Source: Psychrobacter glaciei (lineage in GTDB: Bacteria; Pseudomonadota; Gammaproteobacteria; Pseudomonadales; Moraxellaceae). From it: a stretch of DNA of 64,000 bases. The stretch covers positions 558,001 through 622,000 of the forward strand of contig NZ_BMZR01000001.1 in NCBI RefSeq assembly GCF_014652895.1. Reading direction: 5' to 3'. A program made the position numbers and the translations under genes. Shown here in pieces: positions 53,409-63,390 of the stretch (position 1 is the stretch's first letter; each line of letters opens with the position of its first letter). The notes below the pieces were generated by a model. It saw nothing but the letters and a program-made list of their open reading frames with translations. It did no database searches and had not been told where the DNA came from.

Positions 53409-54875
53409 ATGCCAAAAAATACGCTAACCCTATCAAATCCAGATTTACTCAAACAATCCTGCTTTATTAAAGACGGCTGGCATGCTGCTAGTGATGACGC
53501 TGTGCTTGATGTAAACAATCCTTTTAACGGCGACCTCATTGGCACTGTACCAAGCCTCACCGCAGAAGATGTCAACGAAGCCGTTACTTATGCTCATGAC
53601 GTTCAAGCAGACTGGGCAGCAAAAACCGCCAAAGAGCGTGCAGAGTTATTGCAAAAGTGGGCTGATCTGATCGATGCCAATAAAGAAGACTTGGCCATCA
53701 TCATGACCGCTGAGCAAGGTAAGCCGCTGACTGAATCACGTGGTGAAGTAGGTTATGCCAATAGCTTTATCCGCTGGTTTGCCGAAGAAGGCAAGCGCGT
53801 CTATGGTGATGTGATTCCTGCTAATAGCACACAGCTACGTCACGTCGTCCTTAAGCAGCCAGTCGGTGTTTGTGCCGCTATCACGCCTTGGAACTTCCCA
53901 GCGGCGATGATCACGCGCAAAGTTGCTCCTGCACTAGCAGCAGGCTGTACGATTATCGTCAAACCTGCTACTGAGACACCATATTCTGCATTGGCGCTAG
54001 GCGTATTAGCTGAGCAAGCGGGTATTCCAGCTGGCGTCATTCAAGTTGTCACTGGCAAATCTTCGGTCATTGGTGAGATCTTAACGGGTGATGCCCGCAT
54101 TCATAAATTGTCATTTACAGGCTCTACAGAAGTAGGCCGTACGCTGATGGCACAATGTGCGCCGACTATCAAAAAGCTATCGTTAGAGTTAGGTGGCAAC
54201 GCGCCATTTATCGTCTTTGATGATGCCGATCTCGAAAAAGCTGCTACCGGCTTAATCGCTTCTAAATATCGCAATGCTGGTCAGACCTGTGTCTGCGCCA
54301 ACCGCGTATACGTGCAAGACAGCATCAAAGATAAATTTTTAGACGTCTTTGTCAAAAAAGTCGCTGAGTTGAAGGTGGGTAACGGTTTAGAAGAAGGCGT
54401 CGATATCGGCCCTCTTATCAATAAAAAAGCGTTAGATAAAGTACAAGCCTTGCTCAAAGATGCATTAGATAAAGGGGCAAAACTGGTCACTGGCGGTAGT
54501 GTCAACGCCGCTTCAGAACTGACTTATAACCCAACGGTTATTACAGATATTAGCAGTGATATGGACATCGCCTCTGAAGAAATTTTTGGACCGATTGCGA
54601 CCATTTTTACCTTTAAAGACGAAGCAGAAGTTATCCGTGCTGCTAACGATACTATTTATGGCTTGGCTGCTTACTTTTACAGTAGCGACTATGCACGCTC
54701 ATGGCGCGTTACCGAAGGTCTGGAGTACGGCATCATCGGTCACAATACTGGTTTGATTTCTACCGAAGTTGCCCCATTTGGCGGCGTGAAGCAGTCTGGA
54801 TTTGGCCGCGAAGGTTCAAAATACGGTATCGAAGACTATGTCACGACCAAATACTGGTGTTCTGATATCAGCTAA
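53409..54875 (+). CDS. gabD: Succinate/glutarate-semialdehyde dehydrogenase (GabD/DavD)
   Basis: 488 aa ALDH. GVCAAITPWNFPAAMITRKV, LELGGNAPFIVFDDADLEKA (general base Glu), NAGQTCVCANRVYVQ (catalytic Cys, with the second Cys typical of GabD) and VAPFGGVKQSGFGREGSKYG are diagnostic of GabD. GGAG 7 bases before the ATG at 53409 sets the start. GabD and DavD are not separable by motif. Next to gcdH and the CoA-transferase it would make glutarate from glutarate semialdehyde; with GabT it could also make succinate from GABA. Confidence 0.92.
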   Translation: MPKNTLTLSNPDLLKQSCFIKDGWHAASDDAVLDVNNPFNGDLIGTVPSLTAEDVNEAVTYAHDVQADWAAKTAKERAELLQKWADLIDANKEDLAIIMTAEQGKPLTESRGEVGYANSFIRWFAEEGKRVYGDVIPANSTQLRHVVLKQPVGVCAAITPWNFPAAMITRKVAPALAAGCTIIVKPATETPYSALALGVLAEQAGIPAGVIQVVTGKSSVIGEILTGDARIHKLSFTGSTEVGRTLMAQCAPTIKKLSLELGGNAPFIVFDDADLEKAATGLIASKYRNAGQTCVCANRVYVQDSIKDKFLDVFVKKVAELKVGNGLEEGVDIGPLINKKALDKVQALLKDALDKGAKLVTGGSVNAASELTYNPTVITDISSDMDIASEEIFGPIATIFTFKDEAEVIRAANDTIYGLAAYFYSSDYARSWRVTEGLEYGIIGHNTGLISTEVAPFGGVKQSGFGREGSKYGIEDYVTTKYWCSDIS

Positions 54876-55010
54876 TAACATTGGGATGTTTTTGGTGCTT
54901 TGAGAGAAGTGCTCTTTGATATCCCTCGTATATTTATTAAATCGCCCATCATTACAAACCGCCAATCACTAGATGGCACTTATGTTACGAACAAAGAAAA
55001 GGACATTTCT

Positions 55011-56273
55011 ATGACGACTACCAATCAATCATTACTTGAGCGCCGCAAAGCTGTTTTACCAACAGGGTTGGGTGTTGCCTTTCCTATCTTTGCAGAAAGA
55101 GCAAAGAACTCAGAAGTTTGGGACGTGGAAGGCAATCGTTATATCGATTTTGTTGGTGGTATTTCAGTATTGAACACCGGTCACAGCCATCCAAAAATCA
55201 CCCAGCGTGTCCATGAGCAGCTCGACAAATTTACCCATACTGCTGCACAAATGATTAACTATGAATGCTATGTTGATTTGGCTGAAAAGCTGTGTGAAAA
55301 AGCCCCTATCAGCGGTGATACCAAAGCTTTCTTTTTGACCACTGGCGCAGAAGCGGTTGAAAACTGCATCAAGATTGCTCGTGCTAAAACCCGTCGTCCA
55401 GGCATCATCTCTTTCGTTGGTGGTTGGCATGGTCGCACCATGATGTGTATGAGCTTGACTGGTAAAGTCTTGCCATACAAAAAGAACTTTGGCCCGATGC
55501 CAGGTCCTGTGTTTCATGCGTTGTTTCCAGCAGAAGAGTTGAACGTCACCGAAGCGCAAGCATTGCATAGTCTTGAGATGATTTTTCAAGCAGATATCGA
55601 CCCTAGTGAAGTGGCTGCGATGATTATCGAGCCAGTACAAGGTGAGGGTGGTTTCCATCAAGTGACACCATCATTTGCCAAATCTTTGCGTGATATCTGT
55701 GACGAGCATGGCATCGTCTTGATTTTTGATGAAGTACAGTGTGGTTTTGCCCGTACGGGTACGTTGTTTGCCACTGAGCAATTAGGCGTTGAGCCTGATT
55801 TGATGACTGCTGCTAAAAGCTTGGCAGGCGGATATCCTATCTCTGCGGTCATCGGCCGTGCTGACATCATGGATGCTCCGCAAGTAGGCGGCTTGGGCGG
55901 TACTTATTCTGGCAATCCACTTGCTTGTGTGGCAGCGCTTGCGGTCATGGAAGTCATCGAAGAAGAAAACTTGCTTGAGCGTAGCATTGAGATTGGTGAC
56001 AAAATCGAAGCTTTCTTAAAGGACTTGAACCTAAGCAGTATCGGTCATATTCGTCATAAAGGTGCAATGCTAGCGTTTGAATTGATCGATAGCGAAGGCA
56101 AGCCTGATGCCGCAGCCGCAAACAATCTGAAAGCAAAATCATTCGAGCAAGGTTTGCTACTAGCGTCTTGTGGTATGTATGGTAATGCCATTCGTGTGAT
56201 GGTGCCACTGACGGTCGAAGATGAAGTGCTACAAGAGGGTCTTGATATCATTAAAGGCATCTTAACGGCTTAA
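55011..56273 (+). CDS. gabT: 4-aminobutyrate/5-aminovalerate aminotransferase (GabT/DavT)
   Basis: 420 aa PLP aminotransferase. FVGGISVLNTGHSHPKI, LTTGAEAVENCIKIARAKT, FVGGWHGRTM, EPVQGEGGFHQV, FDEVQCGFARTG and the PLP lysine in AAKSLAGGYPISAV match GabT. AAGGA 7 bases before the ATG at 55011 fixes the start over a TTG at 54900. It follows gabD by 135 bases and is followed by an APC permease. It is a different branch from the aminotransferase at 24762. Confidence 0.92.
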   Translation: MTTTNQSLLERRKAVLPTGLGVAFPIFAERAKNSEVWDVEGNRYIDFVGGISVLNTGHSHPKITQRVHEQLDKFTHTAAQMINYECYVDLAEKLCEKAPISGDTKAFFLTTGAEAVENCIKIARAKTRRPGIISFVGGWHGRTMMCMSLTGKVLPYKKNFGPMPGPVFHALFPAEELNVTEAQALHSLEMIFQADIDPSEVAAMIIEPVQGEGGFHQVTPSFAKSLRDICDEHGIVLIFDEVQCGFARTGTLFATEQLGVEPDLMTAAKSLAGGYPISAVIGRADIMDAPQVGGLGGTYSGNPLACVAALAVMEVIEEENLLERSIEIGDKIEAFLKDLNLSSIGHIRHKGAMLAFELIDSEGKPDAAAANNLKAKSFEQGLLLASCGMYGNAIRVMVPLTVEDEVLQEGLDIIKGILTA

Positions 56274-56344
56274 TAAGTATCGAGCCAATAGTTGATAGAG
56301 CAGCAAGATTGCCCCTATGGCACTCGCTTTGAGTACATTTTTTA

Positions 56345-56378
56345 CAACGGCGCCTTGCAAGTCAAGACGCCGTTGCTG
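56345..56378. terminator. Hairpin after gabT
   Basis: Stem CAACGGCGCCTTG / CAAGACGCCGTTG with one mismatch and a 5-base loop, followed by CTGTTT. A likely terminator or attenuator before the permease gene. Confidence 0.65.
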
Positions 56379-56527
56379 TTTGTACTATTTGAATATCGAA
56401 CAAGTAGTACGTAACAGCTTGGATCAAAAGGTATATATGATAATTATGATGGGTGCTATCCCACTAAACAAAACATAGTGTGGCCGTAAAGGGTTAACAC
56501 GGATGACACACAGACAAGGAGCAAGTT

Positions 56528-57970
56528 ATGTCTGAATTAAAAAAAACGTTAGGGACGCTAGATATTATCGCCTTAGCATTTGGTGCTATGGTTGGCTGGG
56601 GCTGGGTGGTTTTAGCTGGCGGCTGGATTTTATCTGCCGGTACGTGGGGCGCAATGCTGGCGTTCTTTATCGGTGGTTTGGCAGTGATACTGATTGGTGT
56701 GACTTATGCTGAGCTGGCGGCCTCCATGCCGATTACGGGCGGTGAGCATACTTATACCCATCGAGCGCTTGGGGTAAATGTGTCCTTTATTTGCTCATGG
56801 AGTATTTTATTCGGGTATTTCTCAGTGGTCGCCTTTGAGGCGGTTGCCTTGCCGACAGTCGTAGAATATTTTATCCCCAATTATAATCAAGGCTATCTCT
56901 GGACGATTGCAGGTTGGGACGTCTATGCTACTTGGGTAGGCGTCGGGATGTTGGGTTCAATCATTGTGACTTGGCTCAATATTCGTGGTATGGAAGTCAG
57001 TGCGTGGTTCCAAAAAACGGCGGTATTGGGCATTTTATTCGTTGGTACGTTACTGTTCATCGGTGCCGTCTTATTCAATCCTGAGAGTTCAAATTCTATA
57101 CAAGCGCCAGCCTTTATTGGCGGTGCCGCAGGGGTCATGGCTGTTATCGTGATGGTACCCTTTATGTTTGTGGGCTTTGATGTCATTCCACAAGCAGCAG
57201 AAGAGATTGATTTGACTCGTCCTAATATTGGCAAGTTTTTGATTCTCTCTATCGTTGTTGCGGTGATGTGGTATGTGGGTATCGCTTGGAGTGTGGGCAC
57301 GACTTTACCACTGGTACAAGCAGAAAACTCAACCCTCGCTACTGCTGATGCGATGACCAATGCGTGGCAAGGAAAATGGGCAGGTATCTTGTTGGTTATT
57401 GGCGGTGTACTGGGTATCTTGTCAAGCTGGAATGCTTTCTTGATCGGTGGTAGTCGTCTGCTTTATGCCATGTCAAAAGCACGTATGTTGCCAGCCTTCT
57501 TAAGCAAGCTGCATCCAAAATATAATACGCCATCAAATGCAATCTTATTAATTGGTGGTTTAGCGACACTAGCGCCATTGTTCGGTCGTAAAATGCTGGT
57601 GTGGATCGTAGATGCAGGTGGTTTTGGTATCGTTATTGCTTATACCTGTGTGGCGATATCATTCTTAGTTCTACGCTACCGCGAGCCTGATATGGTACGT
57701 CCATTCAAAATACCCGCAGGCAAGCTTGTCGGTATGGTCACGATTGCGCTCAGCATTGGTATGTTGATGTTGTATATGCCAGGTATGCCATCGGCACTAA
57801 CCGCCATTGAGTGGTGGATTTTCTTTGGTTGGACTGTTTTAGGTATTGCATTATATGGCTATGCAAGAGTGAAATATCCAGGCATTAGTGAGTCGATTAT
57901 GGCAGAAGAGCTGCGTGAATTAAAAATCGTCAATCAATTGTGGTTAAAAGATAACCCACCTAAGCGCTAA
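56528..57970 (+). CDS. APC-superfamily amino acid permease
   Basis: 480 aa with 12 hydrophobic segments. DIIALAFGAMVGWGWVVLAG is the first helix with the substrate-binding break; ELAASMPITGGEHTYTHRAL, FVGFDVIPQAAEEID and SWNAFLIGGSRLLYAMSKAR follow the APC plan. ACAAGGAGCAAGTT precedes the ATG. Next to GabT/GabD, a GABA, 5-aminovalerate or putrescine transporter is plausible (inference). Ends at a strong bidirectional terminator shared with the next, convergent gene. Confidence 0.87.
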   Translation: MSELKKTLGTLDIIALAFGAMVGWGWVVLAGGWILSAGTWGAMLAFFIGGLAVILIGVTYAELAASMPITGGEHTYTHRALGVNVSFICSWSILFGYFSVVAFEAVALPTVVEYFIPNYNQGYLWTIAGWDVYATWVGVGMLGSIIVTWLNIRGMEVSAWFQKTAVLGILFVGTLLFIGAVLFNPESSNSIQAPAFIGGAAGVMAVIVMVPFMFVGFDVIPQAAEEIDLTRPNIGKFLILSIVVAVMWYVGIAWSVGTTLPLVQAENSTLATADAMTNAWQGKWAGILLVIGGVLGILSSWNAFLIGGSRLLYAMSKARMLPAFLSKLHPKYNTPSNAILLIGGLATLAPLFGRKMLVWIVDAGGFGIVIAYTCVAISFLVLRYREPDMVRPFKIPAGKLVGMVTIALSIGMLMLYMPGMPSALTAIEWWIFFGWTVLGIALYGYARVKYPGISESIMAEELRELKIVNQLWLKDNPPKR

Positions 57971-58010
57971 TTTTTTCGATAAGATATTTTTTCATCAATG
58001 ATCACTCAAC

Positions 58011-58041
58011 AAAAAGCCTAACATTAAATGTTAGGCTTTTT
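58011..58041. terminator. Bidirectional rho-independent terminator
   Basis: A 15-base perfect stem AAAAAGCCTAACATT / AATGTTAGGCTTTTT with A- and T-runs, between the permease and the convergent aldehyde dehydrogenase. Confidence 0.93.
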
Positions 58042-58066
58042 GTTTATCTAAGAAAAACGCTATCGA

Positions 58067-59440
58067 TTACGATTTATCACGAATCAACTTATAGTTTAAA
58101 AATTCAGTGATACCAAGGGTACCAAGCTCGCGACCAAATCCAGAGCGTTTAACGCCGCCGAATGGGGTATTGGCCTCACTACCAGAAGGCGCGTTGATAG
58201 TCACCATACCGACATCTAATTGCTCAGCAATCTCTGCTGCCAATGCTGCGTCCTGAGTTTGAATGGAAGCACCTAGACCAAATGGTACGTCATTGGCAAT
58301 TTTGATAGCATGCGCAATGTCATTCGCTTTGTAGATAACGGCGACAGGACCGAATAGTTCCTGACGATAGACATCCATTGAGTCATCAACATCTGCCAAT
58401 ACCGCAGGGGCAAACCAAGCACCTGGCTTGTCTTTAACGATGCCACCCTCGACTAATACCGTTGCGCCGGCTTTGACAGCACTGTCTAACTGCTCTTGCA
58501 AATTGTTTGCTGCCGCCTTCGAAGACATCGGGCCAATGAAAGTATCTTCATTTTGTGGATCAGCTAGGGTCATGCCACGTACGGCGTCGGTAAAGCCTTT
58601 AACAAACTGGTCGTACACGCTTTCGACGATGATTAAGCGTTTAGCAGCATTACAAGCCTGTCCAGTGTTACCAAAACGACCTACGATTGCACCTTGTACG
58701 GCCTGCTCGATGTCAGCATCCGCCGCAACGATAAAGGCATCAGAGCCACCAAGCTCTAAAACGACCTTTTTGAGGGCGCCACCAGCTACTTTTGCAACCG
58801 CTTGTCCTGCACGTTCAGAACCTGTCAACGAGACGCCTTGCACTCTGGTGTCTTCAATAATAGTCGCTGCTTGATCGTTGGTAGCGAAGACATTGTTATA
58901 CACACCACTAGGTAAGCCGGCGTCTTTTAGAATATCAACGATAACTTCTGCGGTGTTAGGGCACTGCGGCGCATGTTTTAGGATAATGGTGTTACCTGCC
59001 ATCACGTTTGGTGCCACAAAACGAGCTACCTGATAATGCGGGTAGTTCCATGGCATGATGCCAAGTAAAACGCCAACTGGGAGCTTTTCTACTGAGGCAG
59101 AACCTTGATCCACATCAATGGTATTTGGTGCTAATAGTTGCTCACCGTTATCTGCATAATAGCGATAAATTTGAGCAACCAGTTGGAGCTCACCCTTTGC
59201 TTGTGCGAGAGGCTTGCCCATTTCGTTGGCAACGATACGTGCTAGCTCATCTTGGCGCTCAATATAGATGTCAGCTATTTTATTTAATAATGCACTACGT
59301 TCGCTAAGCGAGGTCTTTTGCCAGTCTTGATAAGCATTATTTGCTTGCTCAATAGCGTTTTGGATATCTTGTTCAGTGGCGGTAGGGTAAGTGGCTTCTA
59401 CTTCACCAGTGGCTGGGTTATTGACTTGATAATCGCTCAT
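58067..59440 (-). CDS. Succinate-semialdehyde dehydrogenase, Sad-like
   Basis: 457 aa ALDH. Shorter than GabD and lacking its Cys pair: the nucleophile site reads GNTGQACNAAKRL, the general base Glu is in KKVVLELGGSDAFIV, and LGIMPWNYPHYQVARF is the Sad/YneI-type cofactor motif. Such enzymes oxidise succinate semialdehyde or 4-aminobutanal with NAD(P)+. AAAGGA before the ATG at 59440 favours this start; 14 more codons lie upstream in frame. It is the last gene of the leftward agmatine/putrescine set and would finish putrescine oxidation. Confidence 0.88.
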   Translation of the reverse strand: MSDYQVNNPATGEVEATYPTATEQDIQNAIEQANNAYQDWQKTSLSERSALLNKIADIYIERQDELARIVANEMGKPLAQAKGELQLVAQIYRYYADNGEQLLAPNTIDVDQGSASVEKLPVGVLLGIMPWNYPHYQVARFVAPNVMAGNTIILKHAPQCPNTAEVIVDILKDAGLPSGVYNNVFATNDQAATIIEDTRVQGVSLTGSERAGQAVAKVAGGALKKVVLELGGSDAFIVAADADIEQAVQGAIVGRFGNTGQACNAAKRLIIVESVYDQFVKGFTDAVRGMTLADPQNEDTFIGPMSSKAAANNLQEQLDSAVKAGATVLVEGGIVKDKPGAWFAPAVLADVDDSMDVYRQELFGPVAVIYKANDIAHAIKIANDVPFGLGASIQTQDAALAAEIAEQLDVGMVTINAPSGSEANTPFGGVKRSGFGRELGTLGITEFLNYKLIRDKS

Positions 59441-59523
59441 AGTTATGTCCTTTTTTAAAATATTATTGGGTTCAAAATCCATTTGGGTCTATATTTTTAT
59501 GCGGCTGCTTTTAGTTAATACTT

Positions 59524-60651
59524 TTAGTTGCTGCTTTTAATTGATGATTTTGGTTGCTGCTGCGTAATGCAATGAATATTGCCGCCACCAAACACAATCT
59601 CTTTCGTTCGTACTCCCACTACCTGATGTTGAGGAAAGACTTTTTCAAGCTGCTCGATGGCGAGTGCATCATTTATATCATCATATTGCGGTACGATGAC
59701 AGCGTCATTACAAATTAAAAAGTTGGCATATGAAGCGATACAAACATCACCAGTATGACGCGCCTTGGCATCATCAGATTGTTCAATATCATAATGTTCA
59801 GGCAAGGTGACAGAGTTTTTTGTACAGCATAGCTTATGGACTTTTAAACGTCTGCCTTTTGCATCAGTCATCTTTGAGAGCTGCTCATAGGCTTTTTGTG
59901 TTGGTTCATAAAACGGATGCTTAGGGTCGTCAGTAAACAAGCAAACCACTTCACTAGGGCGCGCAAAGCAAGTGATATCGTCAATGTGACCTGTAGTCTC
60001 ATCAGGATCAATACCGTCATCAATCCACAGCACTTTTTGCACATTAAGATAGGCTTTTAGCTTGTCTTCAATTTGAGCTTCGGTTAGGTGCGGGTTACGC
60101 CCTGGGCTTAGCAGACACATGCGCGTAGTCAGAACAGTGCCTTCACCATCGACGTGAAATGCGCCGCCTTCCATAACAAAGTCATCCGTTCGATAGCGTT
60201 TGATATCTAGATGGTCACATAAGCGTTCAGCCAGCTTATCATCGTCATCCCACGGCGAATATAGTCCGTCATAGTCGCCGCCCCATGCATTGAATGTCCA
60301 ATCACAAGCGCGTAGCTCACCTGCTTCATTGATTAAAAATGTCGGGACAGTATCACGCGCCCAAGCATCATTGCTGGGCATCGATATGACGTCGATATCA
60401 GCAGGTAAACTGTCACGGCATGATTGATAATCATCAGGATTGACCAGTACACCAACTTCACAAAATCTGTTAATTGCCAGTGCAACATCAGCATAAGCTT
60501 TCTGAGCAGGAATGGCTTGCTGTCGCCAGTTATCAGCACGGTAAGGCCATACCATCCATATTTTTTGTATCGGCTCAAATTCTGCTGGCATGTAAAAGCC
60601 GTCTTGTTGTGGTGTTGAGCCAGTGATTAATCGGTTCGGTAATAATGACAT
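59524..60651 (-). CDS. aguA: Agmatine deiminase
   Basis: 375 aa from the ATG at 60651. Converts agmatine to N-carbamoylputrescine and ammonia. MPAEFEPIQKIWMVWPYRADNWR, SNDAWARDTVPTFLIN, TGHIDDITCFARPSEV and the late FGGGNIHCITQQQ with the nucleophilic Cys are family signatures. It carries the Asn/Asp/His set expected in the guanidine-modifying fold. AAGG precedes the ATG; a GTG 9 bases upstream is an alternative. It is followed by aguB on the same strand in the usual arrangement. Confidence 0.95.
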   Translation of the reverse strand: MSLLPNRLITGSTPQQDGFYMPAEFEPIQKIWMVWPYRADNWRQQAIPAQKAYADVALAINRFCEVGVLVNPDDYQSCRDSLPADIDVISMPSNDAWARDTVPTFLINEAGELRACDWTFNAWGGDYDGLYSPWDDDDKLAERLCDHLDIKRYRTDDFVMEGGAFHVDGEGTVLTTRMCLLSPGRNPHLTEAQIEDKLKAYLNVQKVLWIDDGIDPDETTGHIDDITCFARPSEVVCLFTDDPKHPFYEPTQKAYEQLSKMTDAKGRRLKVHKLCCTKNSVTLPEHYDIEQSDDAKARHTGDVCIASYANFLICNDAVIVPQYDDINDALAIEQLEKVFPQHQVVGVRTKEIVFGGGNIHCITQQQPKSSIKSSN

Positions 60652-60703
60652 ATAGAGCACCTTATTTGACGATAGCGCGAGTGAGTTTGCTTGTTAACAA
60701 ACC

Positions 60704-61573
60704 TTATCCATGAGTCAGCAACGTGCGATACATTGATGGACGACGATCACGGAAAACGCCCCATTGCTGACGTTCGATAGCCAGTTGATCTAAGTCAAAA
60801 GTCGTACTAAGTATCTCTTCTTTATCTTTAGATGCTTCTTGGATGATCTCACCGCGACCATCCGTGATAAACGAGCTACCGTAGAACGCCATGACGCTAT
60901 CGTTTCCGTTTTGAGTAATCGTCTCAGTGCCAATACGATTGGCTGCTACGACTGGCATGAGGTTAGCGGCAGCATGACCTTGCATACAGCGCTGCCAATG
61001 ACCTTTTGAGTCGATGTCCAATGTTGGCTCATCACCAATCGCAGTCGGATAAAACAGTATTTCTGCACCCATCAATGCCATGCTACGAGCGCATTCAGGG
61101 AACCATTGATCCCAGCAAATACCGACACCGATTTTGGCATACTTGGTTTGCCAAACCTTGAATCCTGTGTCACCGGGGGTAAAGTAAAATTTTTCGGCAT
61201 AAGGAATGCCATCTGGTATATGCGTTTTACGATAAGTGCCAAGTATCTCGCCATCGGCATCAATCACGGTCACGCTATTAAAAAAGGTATTGCCTGATTT
61301 TTCATAAAAGCTAATCGGTAATACCACTTGCAGCTCTTTAGCCAACTGTTTGAAGTGATTGATGGCCGCATTATCCTCAACTGAGGTTGCCAGCTTAAAG
61401 TAATCAAAGTCATGAACTTGGCAGAAGTAGGGCGTCTCAAACAACTCTTGTAGCAAGATGATATTGGCACCCGCTTTGGCGGCTTTGGTGACCAACTCAG
61501 TTGCAGTGGCAATATTTTGTTGTATATCCCAACCACATGCCATTTGAGTCGTAGCAACGGTAACATTTCGCAT
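60704..61573 (-). CDS. aguB: N-carbamoylputrescine amidase
   Basis: 289 aa nitrilase-superfamily enzyme; makes putrescine, CO2 and ammonia. The catalytic triad is Glu43 (LLQELFETPYFC), Lys116 (TYRKTHIPDG) and Cys153 (GVGICWDQWFPECARSMA). HWQRCMQGHAAANLMPVVAANRIG is typical of AguB. AAGGATTTAG precedes the start. With aguA it routes agmatine from arginine decarboxylation to putrescine. Confidence 0.95.
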   Translation of the reverse strand: MRNVTVATTQMACGWDIQQNIATATELVTKAAKAGANIILLQELFETPYFCQVHDFDYFKLATSVEDNAAINHFKQLAKELQVVLPISFYEKSGNTFFNSVTVIDADGEILGTYRKTHIPDGIPYAEKFYFTPGDTGFKVWQTKYAKIGVGICWDQWFPECARSMALMGAEILFYPTAIGDEPTLDIDSKGHWQRCMQGHAAANLMPVVAANRIGTETITQNGNDSVMAFYGSSFITDGRGEIIQEASKDKEEILSTTFDLDQLAIERQQWGVFRDRRPSMYRTLLTHG

Positions 61574-61693
61574 GATCTAAATCCTTATCGTATTTATTAG
61601 TGAGTACCATATAAAAGGCTTGTTTTGACTGACTAACGAACCATCTCTCACTGCCCGCTAATCAATGATTAAAATAATAGCGTTAAGTTTGGC

Positions 61694-63187
61694 TTAAGCC
61701 ATCATATAACCCAAGCCTAAGAAGGTGACGACGGATAAGCCCGCACCGAGCATGGCATAGGGGAACTGGGTAAAAGCGTGCTGCATGGGGGAGCAGCCAG
61801 CCCCTTGCGCGGCAAGTAGCGATGAATCACTAAAGAAACAAGCATGACTACCAAATGAAGAAGCAGATAACAATGCGCCAATCATAAGTGGGGTGCTAAC
61901 GCCTAGAGCGAGCGATATTGGAAAGACAATGGGCATAGCAAGGACATATAAACCCCAGCTTGATGACGTCGCAAAAGTTAAGAAAGCCATGACGGCAAAG
62001 ATGACGGCAGGGAAAATAATAATCGTCATATAAGGCGTGATAGCCTCAATCACATATGAGGTCATACCAAGCTCATCATTAATGGCTTTTAAGAAAAAAC
62101 CACCAATGACGGTTGAGAGTGGATAGAGCATGACTTTAAAGCCTTTAAAAATGGCTTCAACTTGCGTCTCAAAACTTAAAATGCCTTGCATCCAATAGAC
62201 AACGACGGTCACAAAACAGGTCAGTAATGCACCGCGTAATAGATCGACTTCAAAGTAGACCGTAGAGACAATTAACAAAATCATTGGGAAAGCAAAGTTT
62301 GCGATATTGGCTTTGAACGATAGCTTACGTTTGGCTTGGACGTTTGAGATCAGTTGCTCTTCGACAAAGGCTTCCGGAACAGGATTACCCGCTTTGGCGC
62401 GTGCCTCGGCTTTTTTCATCGGACCCCAGTCACCCAAAATGCCATACGCGACCAAGAATACAATCAAAAGTGCAAACCAAGCATACGCCATATAAGGAAT
62501 CGCGCTGATATAAAGCCCAATACCTTCACCATCGCCAGCCACACCGTTTTCTTCTAAAAGGCCTGCAAAGTAGACTGCCCAAGTAGAAATAGGCACGATA
62601 ATACACATCGGTGCGGCGGTTGAATCGACGATATAAGCAAGCTTCTCACGAGAGACGTTATAGACATCAGTGAGTTTTTTGACGGAGGTAGATACTGCTA
62701 GACAGTTCAAATAGTCATCGATAAAAACCACGACGCCCAAAGCAAAGGTGGCCAATAATGACTGACGGCGCGACTTAATGATTTTTTGTAGCCATTCACT
62801 AAAGCCATCTAGACACCCACTAATTTCAAGCAGTTGAATAAGACCACCCATCAGACCACAGACGAGAACAATCCAAATAATGGTCTCATTACCCAGCACC
62901 ATCGACATGTTGTCTGCAAAAGGGGAGACCAAATCAAAAGGATTGAGCATCACGAGGCCAGCGACACAGCCTGCGATCATGGATTCAAATGGTCGCCTAG
63001 AGACAATGGCAGTGACTAATACTAGTAATGTTGGTAGTAAAGATAATGCACCCCAAGATTGGTCTGGGGCACGGCTGGTAGATAGCCAAGCAAAAGCCAG
63101 ATAGATGACGACGGCTACTATGACGGTGAGAAATACTCGCTTATTATGATACTGTCTTTCGACAGCATCATTGAGCTTCATGTTCAT
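61694..63187 (-). CDS. NhaC-family transporter of the agmatine cluster
   Basis: 497 aa with about 11 hydrophobic segments. FALGVVVFIDDYLNCLAVS, ATSSSWGLYVLAMPIVFPI and ASSFGSHACFFSDSSLLAAQ are NhaC/ion-transporter family motifs. GGGAGCG precedes the start. It is the gene upstream of aguB, so it probably imports agmatine or putrescine, or balances sodium and protons during uptake; both are inference. It is clearly distinct from the NhaC-like protein at 29564. Confidence 0.85.
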   Translation of the reverse strand: MNMKLNDAVERQYHNKRVFLTVIVAVVIYLAFAWLSTSRAPDQSWGALSLLPTLLVLVTAIVSRRPFESMIAGCVAGLVMLNPFDLVSPFADNMSMVLGNETIIWIVLVCGLMGGLIQLLEISGCLDGFSEWLQKIIKSRRQSLLATFALGVVVFIDDYLNCLAVSTSVKKLTDVYNVSREKLAYIVDSTAAPMCIIVPISTWAVYFAGLLEENGVAGDGEGIGLYISAIPYMAYAWFALLIVFLVAYGILGDWGPMKKAEARAKAGNPVPEAFVEEQLISNVQAKRKLSFKANIANFAFPMILLIVSTVYFEVDLLRGALLTCFVTVVVYWMQGILSFETQVEAIFKGFKVMLYPLSTVIGGFFLKAINDELGMTSYVIEAITPYMTIIIFPAVIFAVMAFLTFATSSSWGLYVLAMPIVFPISLALGVSTPLMIGALLSASSFGSHACFFSDSSLLAAQGAGCSPMQHAFTQFPYAMLGAGLSVVTFLGLGYMMA

Positions 63188-63390
63188 ATTTACGCTCCCT
63201 GTAAAACCTCATTGTTTTTTTAAACAAGCTCTATTCTATGGTTGACGCGCGACAGACAGTAGGACAGTAGCGAACCAACTTTCTATCGCGCCCCATCACA
63301 GCAATCCGTTGCTATGATAGGTTAATGTAACGACAGCTTTAAAAATAAAAACACTTTGTTCAATGTTTATTATTCAAGGCTTTCATGCGT

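Noticed and set aside
55164..55661. A 165-aa leftward ORF in gabT
   Set aside because: It is antisense to conserved GabT motifs, with unusual Cys/Trp/His content.
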